Below are positions 1-10,173 of a stretch of DNA of 64,000 nucleotides, one piece after another. A program made the position numbers and the translations under genes. The stretch covers positions 173,165 to 237,164 of the forward strand of contig DEKW01000019.1 in NCBI GenBank assembly GCA_002354055.1. The letters run 5' to 3'. The DNA is from Bacteroidales bacterium UBA2712. GTDB taxonomy: Bacteria; Bacteroidota; Bacteroidia; Bacteroidales; Paludibacteraceae. The first letter of the stretch is position 1; each line of letters begins with the position of its first letter. Below the pieces are notes generated by a model, which had not been told where the DNA came from, made no database searches, and saw only the letters and a program-made list of their open reading frames with translations.

Positions 1-1
1 C

Positions 2-3000
2 AAGACGGCGAAGATTTTCTATCAGAACTACGGCGGTAGCAACGGCGCGAAATTCATCAATTGTACGGCTGCCAAAGGTCTGCCGTCGAATGTGTCGAAC
101 CGCACGGTGGTCACGCCGGGGTACAGTTATACAGCCCTCACGGCTGCTGAGGCCAAGACGGCGGTGACGAATACCACTTGCGGTGCCGGTGCAACGCTGA
201 CGGTGACGACCAGCGGAGTAGTCTCCAGCACCTGCGACGGCAGCGCACCGGCGATGGTTACGGTCACATGGGACGCAGCCACCAATGGGGGAACCTGTTC
301 GCCCGCTTCTTCGCTCGTAGTGTCGGGTAGCGCGTTAGGTTCGTTGCCGGTAGCCACCAGAAGCGGTTACACGTTTGACGGATGGTTCACCGACGCGACA
401 GGAGGAACACAAATCACGGCCGCGACAACGGTTTCTTCCAACACGAAATACTATGCCCAATTCACAGAGGAAAGCGGTTCCGGCGGTGGCGGAGGTGAAT
501 GCACCTATACTTTTGCATTTGCGTACGCAACAGACGCAACGACTGCCGGCGTGACGAATAATACCGGTGCGTTTACCGGATTTGCAACAGGTAGTAATAA
601 CTGCACGGGAAGTATCACTATTGACGGAACAACTTATAATGTAACCAAACGTGCAAGTAACTCATCTTCCTTGTCAATCTCAATTACCGTACCAAGCGGA
701 AAAGAGGGAACTTTATACGGATTGGCCAATTCCAACGGATCTACCGTTCGAACGCTTACTTTGAGCGATGGCGGCAGTTACTCGAAAACACAGTCGTCTT
801 CTAACTCAGGCAGCTCGGCAGTAGCGATAACCTATACAGAGATGCCTGCCGGCAGTTACACATTGACGACCGACGGTAGCGCATCTGTACCCTTCCTTTG
901 CCTGAAATTATGCGATGCAGGTTCTACTCCGACGCCTCCGACTCTCGTGCTCTCGTATGACGAGAACGGTGGTTCGGGTACGATGGAGGATGACGAGCAG
1001 ACGGGGGCAAACGTGACAGTAAAGGCGAATGGCTTCACGGCACCGACTGGTTATGCGTTTAAGGAATGGAATACCGACATGAACGGCAGCGGAACGGTTT
1101 ACACGGACGGACAGGTTCTAACGCTGACGGAAGACCTTACCATCTACGCCATTTGGCAACCGAATACCTATACCGTGACACTGAACGCAGCAGGTGGTAC
1201 GGGTGGCTCGCCGAGCGTGACGGCTACATTTGATGAGGCACTCCCGAATATCACTGTGCCGACCCAATCGGGTTATGTTTTCAAAGGCTACTACACCGAA
1301 GCAGACGGTGCCGGTACGCAGTATTACGACGAGAACGGAAGTAGTACGAACAACTGGACCACGGCTGCCGCGACTACCCTGTATGCTTATTGGGTAGCCG
1401 GTTCGACTCCTGATCCGACGGGTTGCGATCTGCATTTCTGGTTCATTAAGGCGGACGACGCAGCGGCTAACGGAAAGACCAATGACGGAACCGTCTTCAG
1501 CGGCATGGTGGGTAATAGCAGTGGGCTGGAAGGAAACCTGACTATTGATGGAAAATCGTATAGCGTCACCGGTCGTTCGGGCGATAATGCCACTTTCGGT
1601 TCGTTCACCATCCCGAGCGGCAAGACGGGTGTTTTCTACGCGCTGGCTGTTTCTTCGGGTAGCGGCGACAGGCAGATTAACCTGGTTTGCGGTCCGAACA
1701 CCTACGAGCTCCCCGTAGCCGGAGGTAGCACTTCGTACAAACGTATCGAGAGTGAGGAACTGCCGGAAGGTACGTATTCTATCCAGCGTGAAGGAAGCAG
1801 TAATGTGCGGTTGGGCGTTGTGGCAGTGAAGATTTGTGACGCGGCAGTAGGAACCAAAACAGTCTATCTCGATCCGCATATAAGCGACTGGAAACAAGGC
1901 AATGAGCGGTATGCAGTCTATTATTTCGAGAGCGCCAATACGTCCAACGAAGGTTGGGTAGATATGAGTGCTACGGGTAGTAGCGAATGCTTGGAGATGT
2001 ACCAAGCAGAAATTCCGGCAGGGTACGACGTGTGTATCTTCTGCCGCATGAATGGCAGTACTACGGAAAATAACTGGACCAACAGATTGAATCAGACAAA
2101 TGACCTGACAGTGGCCGACGGAATGTACTGCACGATAACGAGTGCAGGAGGGGGAGATGTGAAAGCCGGATGTAACTGGAACAATACTCCGTTCAAAGTT
2201 TGCGTGACGGGAACCTGGTTGCGGTTCGTAGGTGAGACTATCTCGCTGAATGCCACTTGCGAGGGAGCGACTAATTTCCAGTGGTACAAAGGCGGTACGG
2301 CAGAGAGCAACAAGATCGATGGCGCGACTTCTGCTACTTTTACTAAAACCGGATGTGCGATAGAAGATGGCGATTATTACTATTGCAAGGCTTGGGCTGT
2401 AGCCGGATCGGAAGTAACGAGCGGAGCGTGGGGTGTGAAAGTTCCATACTTGGAGTATCAGACACCGGGTGTCGGAACTGATAATAAAAAAGTAATGCTG
2501 ACGCGAGTTAGTGAAAGTGCCGAGGTCGCTACCTGTACCGTCTATCCGGGTGTGGCATGGGGGTATGAGTTTACTATATCCGATTTCGCGGAGCGCTATG
2601 GAAATTCCGGTACGATGGATAGGACACATACCGGCTGGAATATGGATAAGATCAATAGCAACTGGTGTAAATGGAATACGGATAAGGAGGGAACATATAC
2701 GTTTACCGTAACGTTCAGCAATACTGCCTTTACGTCCTATAATGTCACCATCACTTATCCTCCGTTCAAACAAATCAAGGATATTCCTATCTATATGGAG
2801 AAGACTGCCGGCTGGAGTTCGTTGTACTACCGTATAGGAAAAGGTAAGTATAGCGATGGCGATGATAAAAACTGGACGTCGGCGCAGATGATGACGTTGG
2901 TTCCCGGTACAGATCGTTTCTACCAAACGAAAACTCCTGATTGGGACGAAGATTTCTGGGCATGGCATATAGGTAACAATAAAGGGGATGAGAATGGAAA

Positions 3001-6000
3001 TTACTCTATCTATAAGACCTATAGTACAGGATACGAGATAACCAAATCTACCGTTTTCTCAGGCGATGAGGTTACCGGCGATGGCATGACAATTTATTTG
3101 GGAACCAGTCATAAGGGCGAAGATTCAGGCGTGAACGATAACTGTGATTTCTATACTTACACCCATACGGCCGGCATGCTGACGCACGATGTCTCTGTAG
3201 GCGCGACGACGCATGGACAGTTGCGTATCAACTGGACGAATGTGAATAATGTAGCACAAGAATCATTAGGAACGAGCGCGCGCGCTATCAATGATCTGGC
3301 GCACACCTGTATTCTGACCATCACAGCGGAGCCGGATTGCGGATACAAAATTAAGACGTTGCAGGTGAATGGAGTTGATTTTACCAGCGGAAGTAAACAT
3401 ATCTTGGATGCCAATGCTACCATCGAAGCAACCTTTGAAGATGACACATACTCGGTAACATTGAATTCCAATGGAGGTACAATTAATTCAGGAGACGTAA
3501 CAACCTATACACACGGTGTTGGAGCTACGCTACCGACAGATATCAGTTATACGGGTATGGATTTCACGGGGTGGTATGATAACCCCGGCTGTACGGGTTC
3601 TCCGGTAACGGCAATCACGACGACCGACTGCGGCAATAAAGAGTATTGGGCTAATTGGGTAGCCGGCAAACCGGAACCGGTGTTCACATGGGATTATGCG
3701 AGCACGGTTAATGCCGGTGGAATCTACCCAATCAGCGTAAGCTCGACTGGCGATGCGAATGTGACGATAGAGATAGTGGAGACGATTACCGGCGTGAGCG
3801 GCAGTTTCACGGCAGGCAATCCTGCTACGGGCACCTTGACGCTCGGCAATTATCCGGCGGCGGCGACCTTTACCTTCCGCGCGAGCAGTCCGGAGACGTC
3901 TGCCTTCAAGGCCAAGAGCGAAACACAGACGGTAACGATCGTAAGGTGCGTGAAAAGCGATATTGTATCCTACGCCGAAGATATTACCAATGCAGGTGAT
4001 GGGGCCAAACCCAAATATTACTGTGAAACGAGCGGGGTTGGACGTATTACGAAAGGTAAAGGTTCCAGCAGTATCTCCACAAGTAGTAGTACCTATACCG
4101 GTGAATCATGGGCTACAAAATATTGCGGCAACAGTGACCATTCCATCCAGACCTATCAGGAAAGTGTTTTCAAGATTGTGCTATACGTCAAATCGGGAAG
4201 TAGCGCCACTACAATGAATACGTTGAGATATAGCGACAACTACATAGGGAGCGATGGTGACGGAACGGATATTCTTTCCACTTCTCAAATCATTTATAAC
4301 GATAATCCCGGACAAACACATATCACACAAAATACATTTGAGACAGTAACCATCATTCCGCCAACGCCGATGAATAAGAATGGATTTATTTACTTCAAGT
4401 TCTCAAGCAGTATAAATCTATGGGGTGCAAAATTGTATAGCGCCGGAGGAGATGTGGTGACGAGTGTGGCGTTTAGCGGCGAGCCGGAGGTAGAGAAATA
4501 TCCGGGTGAAGCGCCGTTTATCAAGACCGCTACGCAGACCACCACTCCGATTCCTTCGGGCGGAAGCATAACGTACAAGTCTTCGGACGAGAGTGTGGCT
4601 ACCGTCAATCCGACAACGGGCGAAGTGGCGGTTCTGGCTCCCGGAAGAACAACTATCACGGCGAAGTTGAGTGCCTTTGGCTGCTTTAAGGAGGCAACGG
4701 CTACTTATTCGGTAGTGGTGAAGAACTGCGGCGATCCGAAATGTACGATAGCGGTGACATCCGGAAGCGCTCGCAAATGTGCCAGCGAGAGCGTGACGCT
4801 GACTGCAACGGCGGCTGCGGGTGCGGCGATCCAGTGGTACAAAGACGGCGCAGCTATCCCGGGAGAGACGGGATCGACGCTTACTACAACGGCTGCCGGT
4901 GAATACTATGCTACTGCTACCAAGGTTTGTCTGCAAGTGTCCAACACGATAGAGGTGGAGAACCTTGCCGCTCCAACGGCGGTAGCGCTGCATGAGTACT
5001 ACTATATCAAAGCAGGTCGTCCGCGTCCGGCTATCCCATTGTTCAAATTGACGAACGTGAAGATCGATCCGTCGTCGTTCACGATGAACCATCCTGCTCC
5101 CGCGGACTGCAGTTACGAGTTGCGCGAGGACGGAATCGTCTATCTGGTAGGTACTCCTTCGGCTTCTCTGGCCACCTCGACATACAGTCTGACCGTGACT
5201 ACAGTCAATGACTGCGGATTCGCGAATGCATCCGCGACGCTGGAGCTGCGTACCTTGGAACCGACGGCTAAGAAGCAGATCGCTTGGGTGGCTATCGGAA
5301 CGCATTTGGACGGAAGTGACGTTAAACCTACGAAGGGCGAAACCCTGCCCGGAAATCCGGATACAGACAAGAGTACAAGCCATGCGCTCTATACGTATTT
5401 GAGCGGCTTCTTTGATATGACGGCGGTCAACGCGTATTGTACAACGGATACCAAGAAGATCAGCGACTACTGCTCGCAGTTCGATTTGGTGCTGTTGACC
5501 GACTATCCGGATACGAACGTCAAACCGGATGGAGCAAGCGGAGGGAAAGAGAAATCGTACTCGAACGCATACGGCTGTCTGATGGACGAGTTACCGCTGC
5601 TGAGCTTCGAGGCCTTTGTGGCGGACTGCCCGAACTGGGGCATTAACAGTAATCCGAAGACGCCGGCTCCAACACAAAAAGATATGACGTTGCTTTGCGC
5701 AGCACATAGTATCTTCGCCGGAACGACCATAGATGTCAATGATAAAATAGGGATGCTTTCTTCTATATCGGGCAACGGTCTGCAAGGATTCACGGGTCTG
5801 GATGCACCTCCGGGAATGTTAAATATTGCGACCATTGAAAATAATGAGAGCAACGGCGGAACGCTGGTCGTATGCTGCGAGCGGCAGAAAATAATTGAGG
5901 CTCGTATGATGATCATGGGTCTGAACCACAACGATATGGGTAACCTGACCGGGGACGGCAAACTGGTAATAAAGCAGATCATCGACTATCTGCTGCAATT

Positions 6001-7678
6001 CGAGGAGATGGCAGATTGCGCGTTGGTATTTGATAATGGAGAGGGAAACTCAGAATTTAATCCAAGTACATACACCGGTACCGGTACAAAAGGCGATGGC
6101 CTATGGAGTACGGCGGCTAACTGGCATCCGGCATACAACGCGGTACCGAAACCTCTGCAGGCGGTACGTGTTGATAAACCCTGTCAGGTAGATGTGACGA
6201 ATGCACACTGTTCGAGTATCCGTCTGCGCAAGGATGCCGTTCGTGGATGGAACGGAAACTTGACCATTCACTCAGATGCAAGTCTAACTGTGACGGACGG
6301 AATCAAGGAGGTTCGCGGAAAGAACTATATGACAACTTACCCGAGTGCCGCAAGCGACTTGGTTATCCAAGCCAGCACATCAAGCCAGAATGGTTCGCTG
6401 GCCTTCGGTAACAGTGAAGATGAGTTGCAGGCTACGGTTGAGTACTATAGCCTCGGTACAGACGCAACAGGGGCTAAACCGGTCTGGCAGTACATGGGTA
6501 TCCCGATCACCAACGGCCCGATGGCTATCGACCAATACCACGCGGCATGGATGTGCAGTTGGGAGTCGGAAGGAAACGTGTCGAGTAACTGGGTATGGGT
6601 CGAGAACGAAGATCGTATAGTACCATTCAAAGGTTATTGTATCACCCAGGCGACATCCAAGAAATACATCCACGTCGGCGCGCTTTGTGCGCCTGATAAG
6701 AAGGAGTTGCCGCTGCATTATTTCATGAGTCCCGATGGTAATGGCTTTAATATGTTTGCCAACTCATGGGTAGCTCCGATAGATATCGCGAAGATGAAAG
6801 CAGAGGATTTTGATGGAGCTGCAGAACCTACTATCTATATTTATAACACAGGCTCACGTGAGCAATACGAAGGTGGCGGTGACCCCAGCACGACTGGCAA
6901 GAACACCGGAGCCGGCCAGTTCAACGCCGTGCCGGTTAACTCCGCGCCATATCTGTCAGGCGCTCTTACGAAGATCCCGACGATGCAGGGTTTCTTCGTC
7001 AAGGCGAACAAAGCGGGTACGCTGACGCTCGATTACGATCGTATATGTTTCAACTCGACCGACTATACGACCACCGCAGAGACGATGCGTGCTCCGCGTC
7101 GCGCAACAAAAGAAGCCATGGAGGAACAGATAGTACCGGAAGTGATGCGGGTCGATGTAAGTTCCGCTCGCTTCGGCGACCGCGTATATATCCTCTCGCA
7201 TCCGGAGTTCAGCGAGGCCTTTGACTTAGGATGGGACGGTACGAAGCAAGAAGGCGATGAGAATGTGCCGATGCTCGCGTACGTCCAAGGTAACAAACTA
7301 CTCGCCGTAGCGGCGATAGAGACGCCGGAAGGACAGTACCTGTCGTTCCGCGCGGGAGAAGACAGTATCTATACCTTCACGTTTGACTACGAGGGCGAGA
7401 CGATCTATCTTTACGACCGTCTGGCGGACGAGGCTGCGGAGATCCGGACAGGAAACACTTATACTTTCCGCGCGACGAACAAGACCGCGGCGGAGCGGTT
7501 CCTGATCACGGCAACGCCTCCGCGGACGCCGACGCAGGTAGAGACTGTCGGCGCTGAGCCCAGAAGCGAGAAGGCAGAGAAGATTATCCATGAGAATAAG
7601 CTGATGATCCTTTATCACGGAGCGGTTTACGATGCGCAAGGCGCGCGCGTAATGATAGGAAAGGAGGGTGCGAGATGA
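2..7678 (+). CDS. Giant secreted/surface protein, 5' end outside the window
   Basis: The frame is open from the first bases, so the start lies upstream and a GTG at 92 is unlikely to be the real start. More than 2,550 residues are visible. By nucleotide position they contain four InlB/Listeria-Bacteroides type repeats (about 300-470, 945-1160, 1173-1395, 3450-3665; each with a GxxFxGW- or GYxFxxW-like core and a YAxW-like end), two copies of a Cys-containing beta-rich module (about 510-930 and 1420-1845), Ig-like segments with a FQWYKGG or IQWYKDG core (about 2200-2440, 4750-4960) and a BIG2-like domain (about 4450-4690). The C-terminal 30 residues carry a motif ending YDAQGARV that recurs in two other secreted proteins of this window. 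Likely an exported adhesin or matrix protein; ligand unknown. The downstream gene overlaps by ATGA and is probably co-translated. Confidence 0.85.
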   Translation, partial: KTAKIFYQNYGGSNGAKFINCTAAKGLPSNVSNRTVVTPGYSYTALTAAEAKTAVTNTTCGAGATLTVTTSGVVSSTCDGSAPAMVTVTWDAATNGGTCSPASSLVVSGSALGSLPVATRSGYTFDGWFTDATGGTQITAATTVSSNTKYYAQFTEESGSGGGGGECTYTFAFAYATDATTAGVTNNTGAFTGFATGSNNCTGSITIDGTTYNVTKRASNSSSLSISITVPSGKEGTLYGLANSNGSTVRTLTLSDGGSYSKTQSSSNSGSSAVAITYTEMPAGSYTLTTDGSASVPFLCLKLCDAGSTPTPPTLVLSYDENGGSGTMEDDEQTGANVTVKANGFTAPTGYAFKEWNTDMNGSGTVYTDGQVLTLTEDLTIYAIWQPNTYTVTLNAAGGTGGSPSVTATFDEALPNITVPTQSGYVFKGYYTEADGAGTQYYDENGSSTNNWTTAAATTLYAYWVAGSTPDPTGCDLHFWFIKADDAAANGKTNDGTVFSGMVGNSSGLEGNLTIDGKSYSVTGRSGDNATFGSFTIPSGKTGVFYALAVSSGSGDRQINLVCGPNTYELPVAGGSTSYKRIESEELPEGTYSIQREGSSNVRLGVVAVKICDAAVGTKTVYLDPHISDWKQGNERYAVYYFESANTSNEGWVDMSATGSSECLEMYQAEIPAGYDVCIFCRMNGSTTENNWTNRLNQTNDLTVADGMYCTITSAGGGDVKAGCNWNNTPFKVCVTGTWLRFVGETISLNATCEGATNFQWYKGGTAESNKIDGATSATFTKTGCAIEDGDYYYCKAWAVAGSEVTSGAWGVKVPYLEYQTPGVGTDNKKVMLTRVSESAEVATCTVYPGVAWGYEFTISDFAERYGNSGTMDRTHTGWNMDKINSNWCKWNTDKEGTYTFTVTFSNTAFTSYNVTITYPPFKQIKDIPIYMEKTAGWSSLYYRIGKGKYSDGDDKNWTSAQMMTLVPGTDRFYQTKTPDWDEDFWAWHIGNNKGDENGNYSIYKTYSTGYEITKSTVFSGDEVTGDGMTIYLGTSHKGEDSGVNDNCDFYTYTHTAGMLTHDVSVGATTHGQLRINWTNVNNVAQESLGTSARAINDLAHTCILTITAEPDCGYKIKTLQVNGVDFTSGSKHILDANATIEATFEDDTYSVTLNSNGGTINSGDVTTYTHGVGATLPTDISYTGMDFTGWYDNPGCTGSPVTAITTTDCGNKEYWANWVAGKPEPVFTWDYASTVNAGGIYPISVSSTGDANVTIEIVETITGVSGSFTAGNPATGTLTLGNYPAAATFTFRASSPETSAFKAKSETQTVTIVRCVKSDIVSYAEDITNAGDGAKPKYYCETSGVGRITKGKGSSSISTSSSTYTGESWATKYCGNSDHSIQTYQESVFKIVLYVKSGSSATTMNTLRYSDNYIGSDGDGTDILSTSQIIYNDNPGQTHITQNTFETVTIIPPTPMNKNGFIYFKFSSSINLWGAKLYSAGGDVVTSVAFSGEPEVEKYPGEAPFIKTATQTTTPIPSGGSITYKSSDESVATVNPTTGEVAVLAPGRTTITAKLSAFGCFKEATATYSVVVKNCGDPKCTIAVTSGSARKCASESVTLTATAAAGAAIQWYKDGAAIPGETGSTLTTTAAGEYYATATKVCLQVSNTIEVENLAAPTAVALHEYYYIKAGRPRPAIPLFKLTNVKIDPSSFTMNHPAPADCSYELREDGIVYLVGTPSASLATSTYSLTVTTVNDCGFANASATLELRTLEPTAKKQIAWVAIGTHLDGSDVKPTKGETLPGNPDTDKSTSHALYTYLSGFFDMTAVNAYCTTDTKKISDYCSQFDLVLLTDYPDTNVKPDGASGGKEKSYSNAYGCLMDELPLLSFEAFVADCPNWGINSNPKTPAPTQKDMTLLCAAHSIFAGTTIDVNDKIGMLSSISGNGLQGFTGLDAPPGMLNIATIENNESNGGTLVVCCERQKIIEARMMIMGLNHNDMGNLTGDGKLVIKQIIDYLLQFEEMADCALVFDNGEGNSEFNPSTYTGTGTKGDGLWSTAANWHPAYNAVPKPLQAVRVDKPCQVDVTNAHCSSIRLRKDAVRGWNGNLTIHSDASLTVTDGIKEVRGKNYMTTYPSAASDLVIQASTSSQNGSLAFGNSEDELQATVEYYSLGTDATGAKPVWQYMGIPITNGPMAIDQYHAAWMCSWESEGNVSSNWVWVENEDRIVPFKGYCITQATSKKYIHVGALCAPDKKELPLHYFMSPDGNGFNMFANSWVAPIDIAKMKAEDFDGAAEPTIYIYNTGSREQYEGGGDPSTTGKNTGAGQFNAVPVNSAPYLSGALTKIPTMQGFFVKANKAGTLTLDYDRICFNSTDYTTTAETMRAPRRATKEAMEEQIVPEVMRVDVSSARFGDRVYILSHPEFSEAFDLGWDGTKQEGDENVPMLAYVQGNKLLAVAAIETPEGQYLSFRAGEDSIYTFTFDYEGETIYLYDRLADEAAEIRTGNTYTFRATNKTAAERFLITATPPRTPTQVETVGAEPRSEKAEKIIHENKLMILYHGAVYDAQGARVMIGKEGAR

Positions 7679-8316
7679 AACGATTCCGAATTCAATTGGT
7701 GTGGGCGCTCATCGTACTGATTTGCGGTGTGTCGCTGATGGGAATGGTATATCTCGTGTTCAACAAGCCCGAAGTGTATATCAACCCCGGCATCGTCGTG
7801 ACCCAACCTTCTCCGGTAGCCGAGCCTGTGGCACCTATGGCTCCGCGTGGAGGCTCAGCCCCGCAATCGCTGTTCCATCACACGTCGTACAGCTATACCT
7901 ATCATTCGCCGGAGACCAACTCTTTTACTGGTACCGGCAAAGGGCTGTACCTGCACTCCGGCGCAGAGGTTCGCTCGGTAGGCGGCGGAGGAAATGGCGC
8001 ATGGGCCACTACGGGTTCGTCCGGTTCGGGCTCTTCGCGCGGGATTGTCTATACGCAGAGTACGGGCGCCACGATGCCGATGACGAGTTTCGTAGCCGTA
8101 GCATCGACTCGTCAGGTATCGCAGCCGGAAGCACAGGAAGCGCCGCAGATGGCGCGTATGGCTTCGCCCAAACGTGCTCCTGGACCGCCTAACCCTCCGG
8201 GACCGCTGCCCGGAGAGCAACAGTTGGTGGAGCACCCGATAGGCGATGCCGTCCTGCCGTTACTACTCTTGGCTATCGGATATATGGTATATAGAAGAAA
8301 AAGACTCGCTGCGTGA
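7675..8316 (+). CDS. Small secreted/membrane protein with two end helices
   Basis: 213 residues. An N-terminal hydrophobic helix (about residues 8-28) is followed by a low-complexity Pro/Gly/Ser/Ala-rich middle and a C-terminal block (about 186-213) with Pro-Ile-Gly-Asp, a run of Leu, then YRRKR. That last arrangement is common at the C-terminus of secreted Bacteroidales proteins and looks like a membrane stop with a positive tail. The ATG overlaps the TGA of the giant protein gene (ATGA), so the two are probably translationally coupled and may act together at the surface. I recognise no enzyme or binding domain. Its stop codon lies inside the following terminator hairpin. Confidence 0.7.
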   Translation: MKRFRIQLVWALIVLICGVSLMGMVYLVFNKPEVYINPGIVVTQPSPVAEPVAPMAPRGGSAPQSLFHHTSYSYTYHSPETNSFTGTGKGLYLHSGAEVRSVGGGGNGAWATTGSSGSGSSRGIVYTQSTGATMPMTSFVAVASTRQVSQPEAQEAPQMARMASPKRAPGPPNPPGPLPGEQQLVEHPIGDAVLPLLLLAIGYMVYRRKRLAA

Positions 8317-8329
8317 GCGAGTCTTTTTT
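8303..8329. terminator. Bidirectional intrinsic terminator
   Basis: Perfect 8-bp stem GACTCGCT/AGCGAGTC with a 5-nt loop, followed by six T on the plus strand and preceded by an A-rich tract that is T-rich on the minus strand. It sits between convergent genes and overlaps the plus-strand stop codon. Confidence 0.85.
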
Positions 8330-8331
8330 CG

Positions 8332-10173
8332 TTAGAAGCGGAAGGTTGCTCCGAGCAGGAAGTTAATACCCTGCGAGCGGTAGCCGTAATAGATATCGTT
8401 CTTCCGGTGGAGCCAGTTATTGAGCTGGCAGAAAAGTGTCAGGTTCGGCTTCGGCTCCGGACGGAGCGTCATGCCGTCGCCTTTTGCTTTACGAGCTGCT
8501 TTTCCTACCCACATGTTATATTCCACTCCGGCGTTGAGCTCGATTGTCGGCTTCAGATGGTGCTCCGTATAGGTCGTGCCGTCGTACGAGAGCGCAAGAC
8601 GGTTGCCGGCAAAATAGTTATCCGAATACACCGACCAGTGCTTGTCAATCCGTCCGTCGATACGCAGCGCTACTTCCCAGTTCGGGCGGTCGTAAACCGT
8701 CGTGTCGCCGGACCAGAAGTAGTAGTCGCCGGAGAGGTTGATACGCACTGCGTCCTGGAGGTGGTAGTTGATCTGACCACCGATCTTGCCGCGCTGGTAA
8801 TCGGCGTGGAAGTACGTGAGATCACCCTGCATCAACTTGAGGTTGAGAGGGGCGAAGAGGACAGAGTCCTTCGTCGAAGCCACCCATACATCCTGGTGCA
8901 TCATATAGGCGTAACCTCCGTGGATCTCGAGCAATAGGTCGCGGTACGGACGGATGTGGAATCCTACCTCTGCGTCCACCGGCGTATATGCCGCGCAATG
9001 CGGCTCGATGATACCCGCGTGAATGATGCGGTAGCGGTTCTCCTCCATGTACTCCTGCAGGCTACCTAAGCCATGGTGTCCCTCGATGTCGGCGTAGATG
9101 GTCAGCCATTGTTTAGCGATCTGCGCCTCGAGGTTGATATGCGGCGAGGGAGCGAAAGAGACGTTCTCTGCGCCGGAGAGCATCTGGCCGTGACCGAGGT
9201 TGACGTCCAGGTTCACGCCCACATGTACGCGCACGCGCTTTCCTTCATATTGATAATAGGGCTCAATCCGGAAGCTATGTCTGCTGCGGTAAAGCGAATC
9301 AGGGATAGCTGTCAGGTTGCCTTTGAGCTGTAGGAAATTATTCTGCATGTAGATGTTTGTCCCTACATGGTGCTCCTCTCCGTGCCAGTCGAAGGAACCG
9401 TGGGTCCGCAGCTGGTGCTCTGCTACTGCACCGGGTTTGGCGAAGATTGCATAGCCGGTCTGCACGCGGTACTGGACATCCTGTTTGGGATTCGACTTCA
9501 CACCCAGGAACACTTCTGCGGTCCAGAGAGCAGTCTTGTCGCGGTCGGTCAGAGGCTGACGGTTAGCATATGCCACCTTGTTCTTCTCCCACATCCCGAA
9601 ATCGCGGTTGTTCACTCCGTACGCTGCGTAGTCGTAGAAATGGCCGTACTTATGGTAGTACACATTTCCGCCGTTGACACCGAAATAGAGGTCGCAGGTA
9701 GAGAAAGGATGGGTGAAATTCAATCCCACTTTCGTCTTACTCAGCGTCGCGAGACCCCATTCCGCCTTATGATGGGCGTACACATCGAGGATGGATTTCT
9801 TGCCGTCGTCCAGATGGTAGCCGAAATCAAAGAGCGTGTTCGGATGGCCGAGCGCTCCGCGAACGTAGCCGTTATAGGGTTTCGAAGCCTCAAACCGCGT
9901 CGGTTGGGAGAGCAGGGGATGGAAGGTAGCCGAAGGCTGCACATCCGCGCTGAACTCTGAGTACTCCACTTTCGTCGGCTCAATCTCGGTCTCTACAACC
10001 GCCGGTTTGGTGGACACTTTGCCTGCCGCCTGAATCACCGGCTGGAAATCGCGCTCTACGGTCACCGACCGGTTGAGTGCAGAGTCCTGCTGCGCGAAAA
10101 CAGAGGTGCTAAAGACCGCCATGATCGATATACCGATATACCGATATACCGATATATCGAATTTATTCTTCAT
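8332..10173 (-). CDS. Outer-membrane beta-barrel protein, TonB-receptor-like
   Basis: 613 residues. A signal peptide ends near VFAQ, then a short periplasmic region (VERDFQPVIQ) precedes many alternating aromatic/polar strands and a C-terminal LLGATFRF, the terminal-Phe signature of outer-membrane barrels. No plug domain or TonB box is obvious, so it may be a porin-like or assembly-type barrel. The start overlaps the upstream TPR gene by 11 nt, implying coupled translation. Family knowledge: Bacteroidales often encode such barrels next to a large TPR lipoprotein/periplasmic protein. The N-terminal residues 10-17 (YRYIGIS region) are encoded by an 8-bp tandem repeat. Confidence 0.7.
   Translation of the reverse strand: MKNKFDISVYRYIGISIMAVFSTSVFAQQDSALNRSVTVERDFQPVIQAAGKVSTKPAVVETEIEPTKVEYSEFSADVQPSATFHPLLSQPTRFEASKPYNGYVRGALGHPNTLFDFGYHLDDGKKSILDVYAHHKAEWGLATLSKTKVGLNFTHPFSTCDLYFGVNGGNVYYHKYGHFYDYAAYGVNNRDFGMWEKNKVAYANRQPLTDRDKTALWTAEVFLGVKSNPKQDVQYRVQTGYAIFAKPGAVAEHQLRTHGSFDWHGEEHHVGTNIYMQNNFLQLKGNLTAIPDSLYRSRHSFRIEPYYQYEGKRVRVHVGVNLDVNLGHGQMLSGAENVSFAPSPHINLEAQIAKQWLTIYADIEGHHGLGSLQEYMEENRYRIIHAGIIEPHCAAYTPVDAEVGFHIRPYRDLLLEIHGGYAYMMHQDVWVASTKDSVLFAPLNLKLMQGDLTYFHADYQRGKIGGQINYHLQDAVRINLSGDYYFWSGDTTVYDRPNWEVALRIDGRIDKHWSVYSDNYFAGNRLALSYDGTTYTEHHLKPTIELNAGVEYNMWVGKAARKAKGDGMTLRPEPKPNLTLFCQLNNWLHRKNDIYYGYRSQGINFLLGATFRF
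10125..10157. repeat. 8-bp tandem repeat inside a signal peptide
   Basis: About four units of GATATACC (last unit degenerate). It encodes part of the signal peptide of the barrel protein. The unit is not a multiple of 3, so gain or loss of one copy would shift the frame. Confidence 0.85.

Noticed and set aside
1118..2968. Long antisense frame of 616 codons opposite the giant protein
   Set aside because: It mirrors the repetitive coding strand, has no start context, domain or protein-like composition; an ordinary shadow frame.
4418..5383. Antisense frame of 321 codons
   Set aside because: Arg/Ser-rich shadow of the giant protein gene with no recognisable domain.
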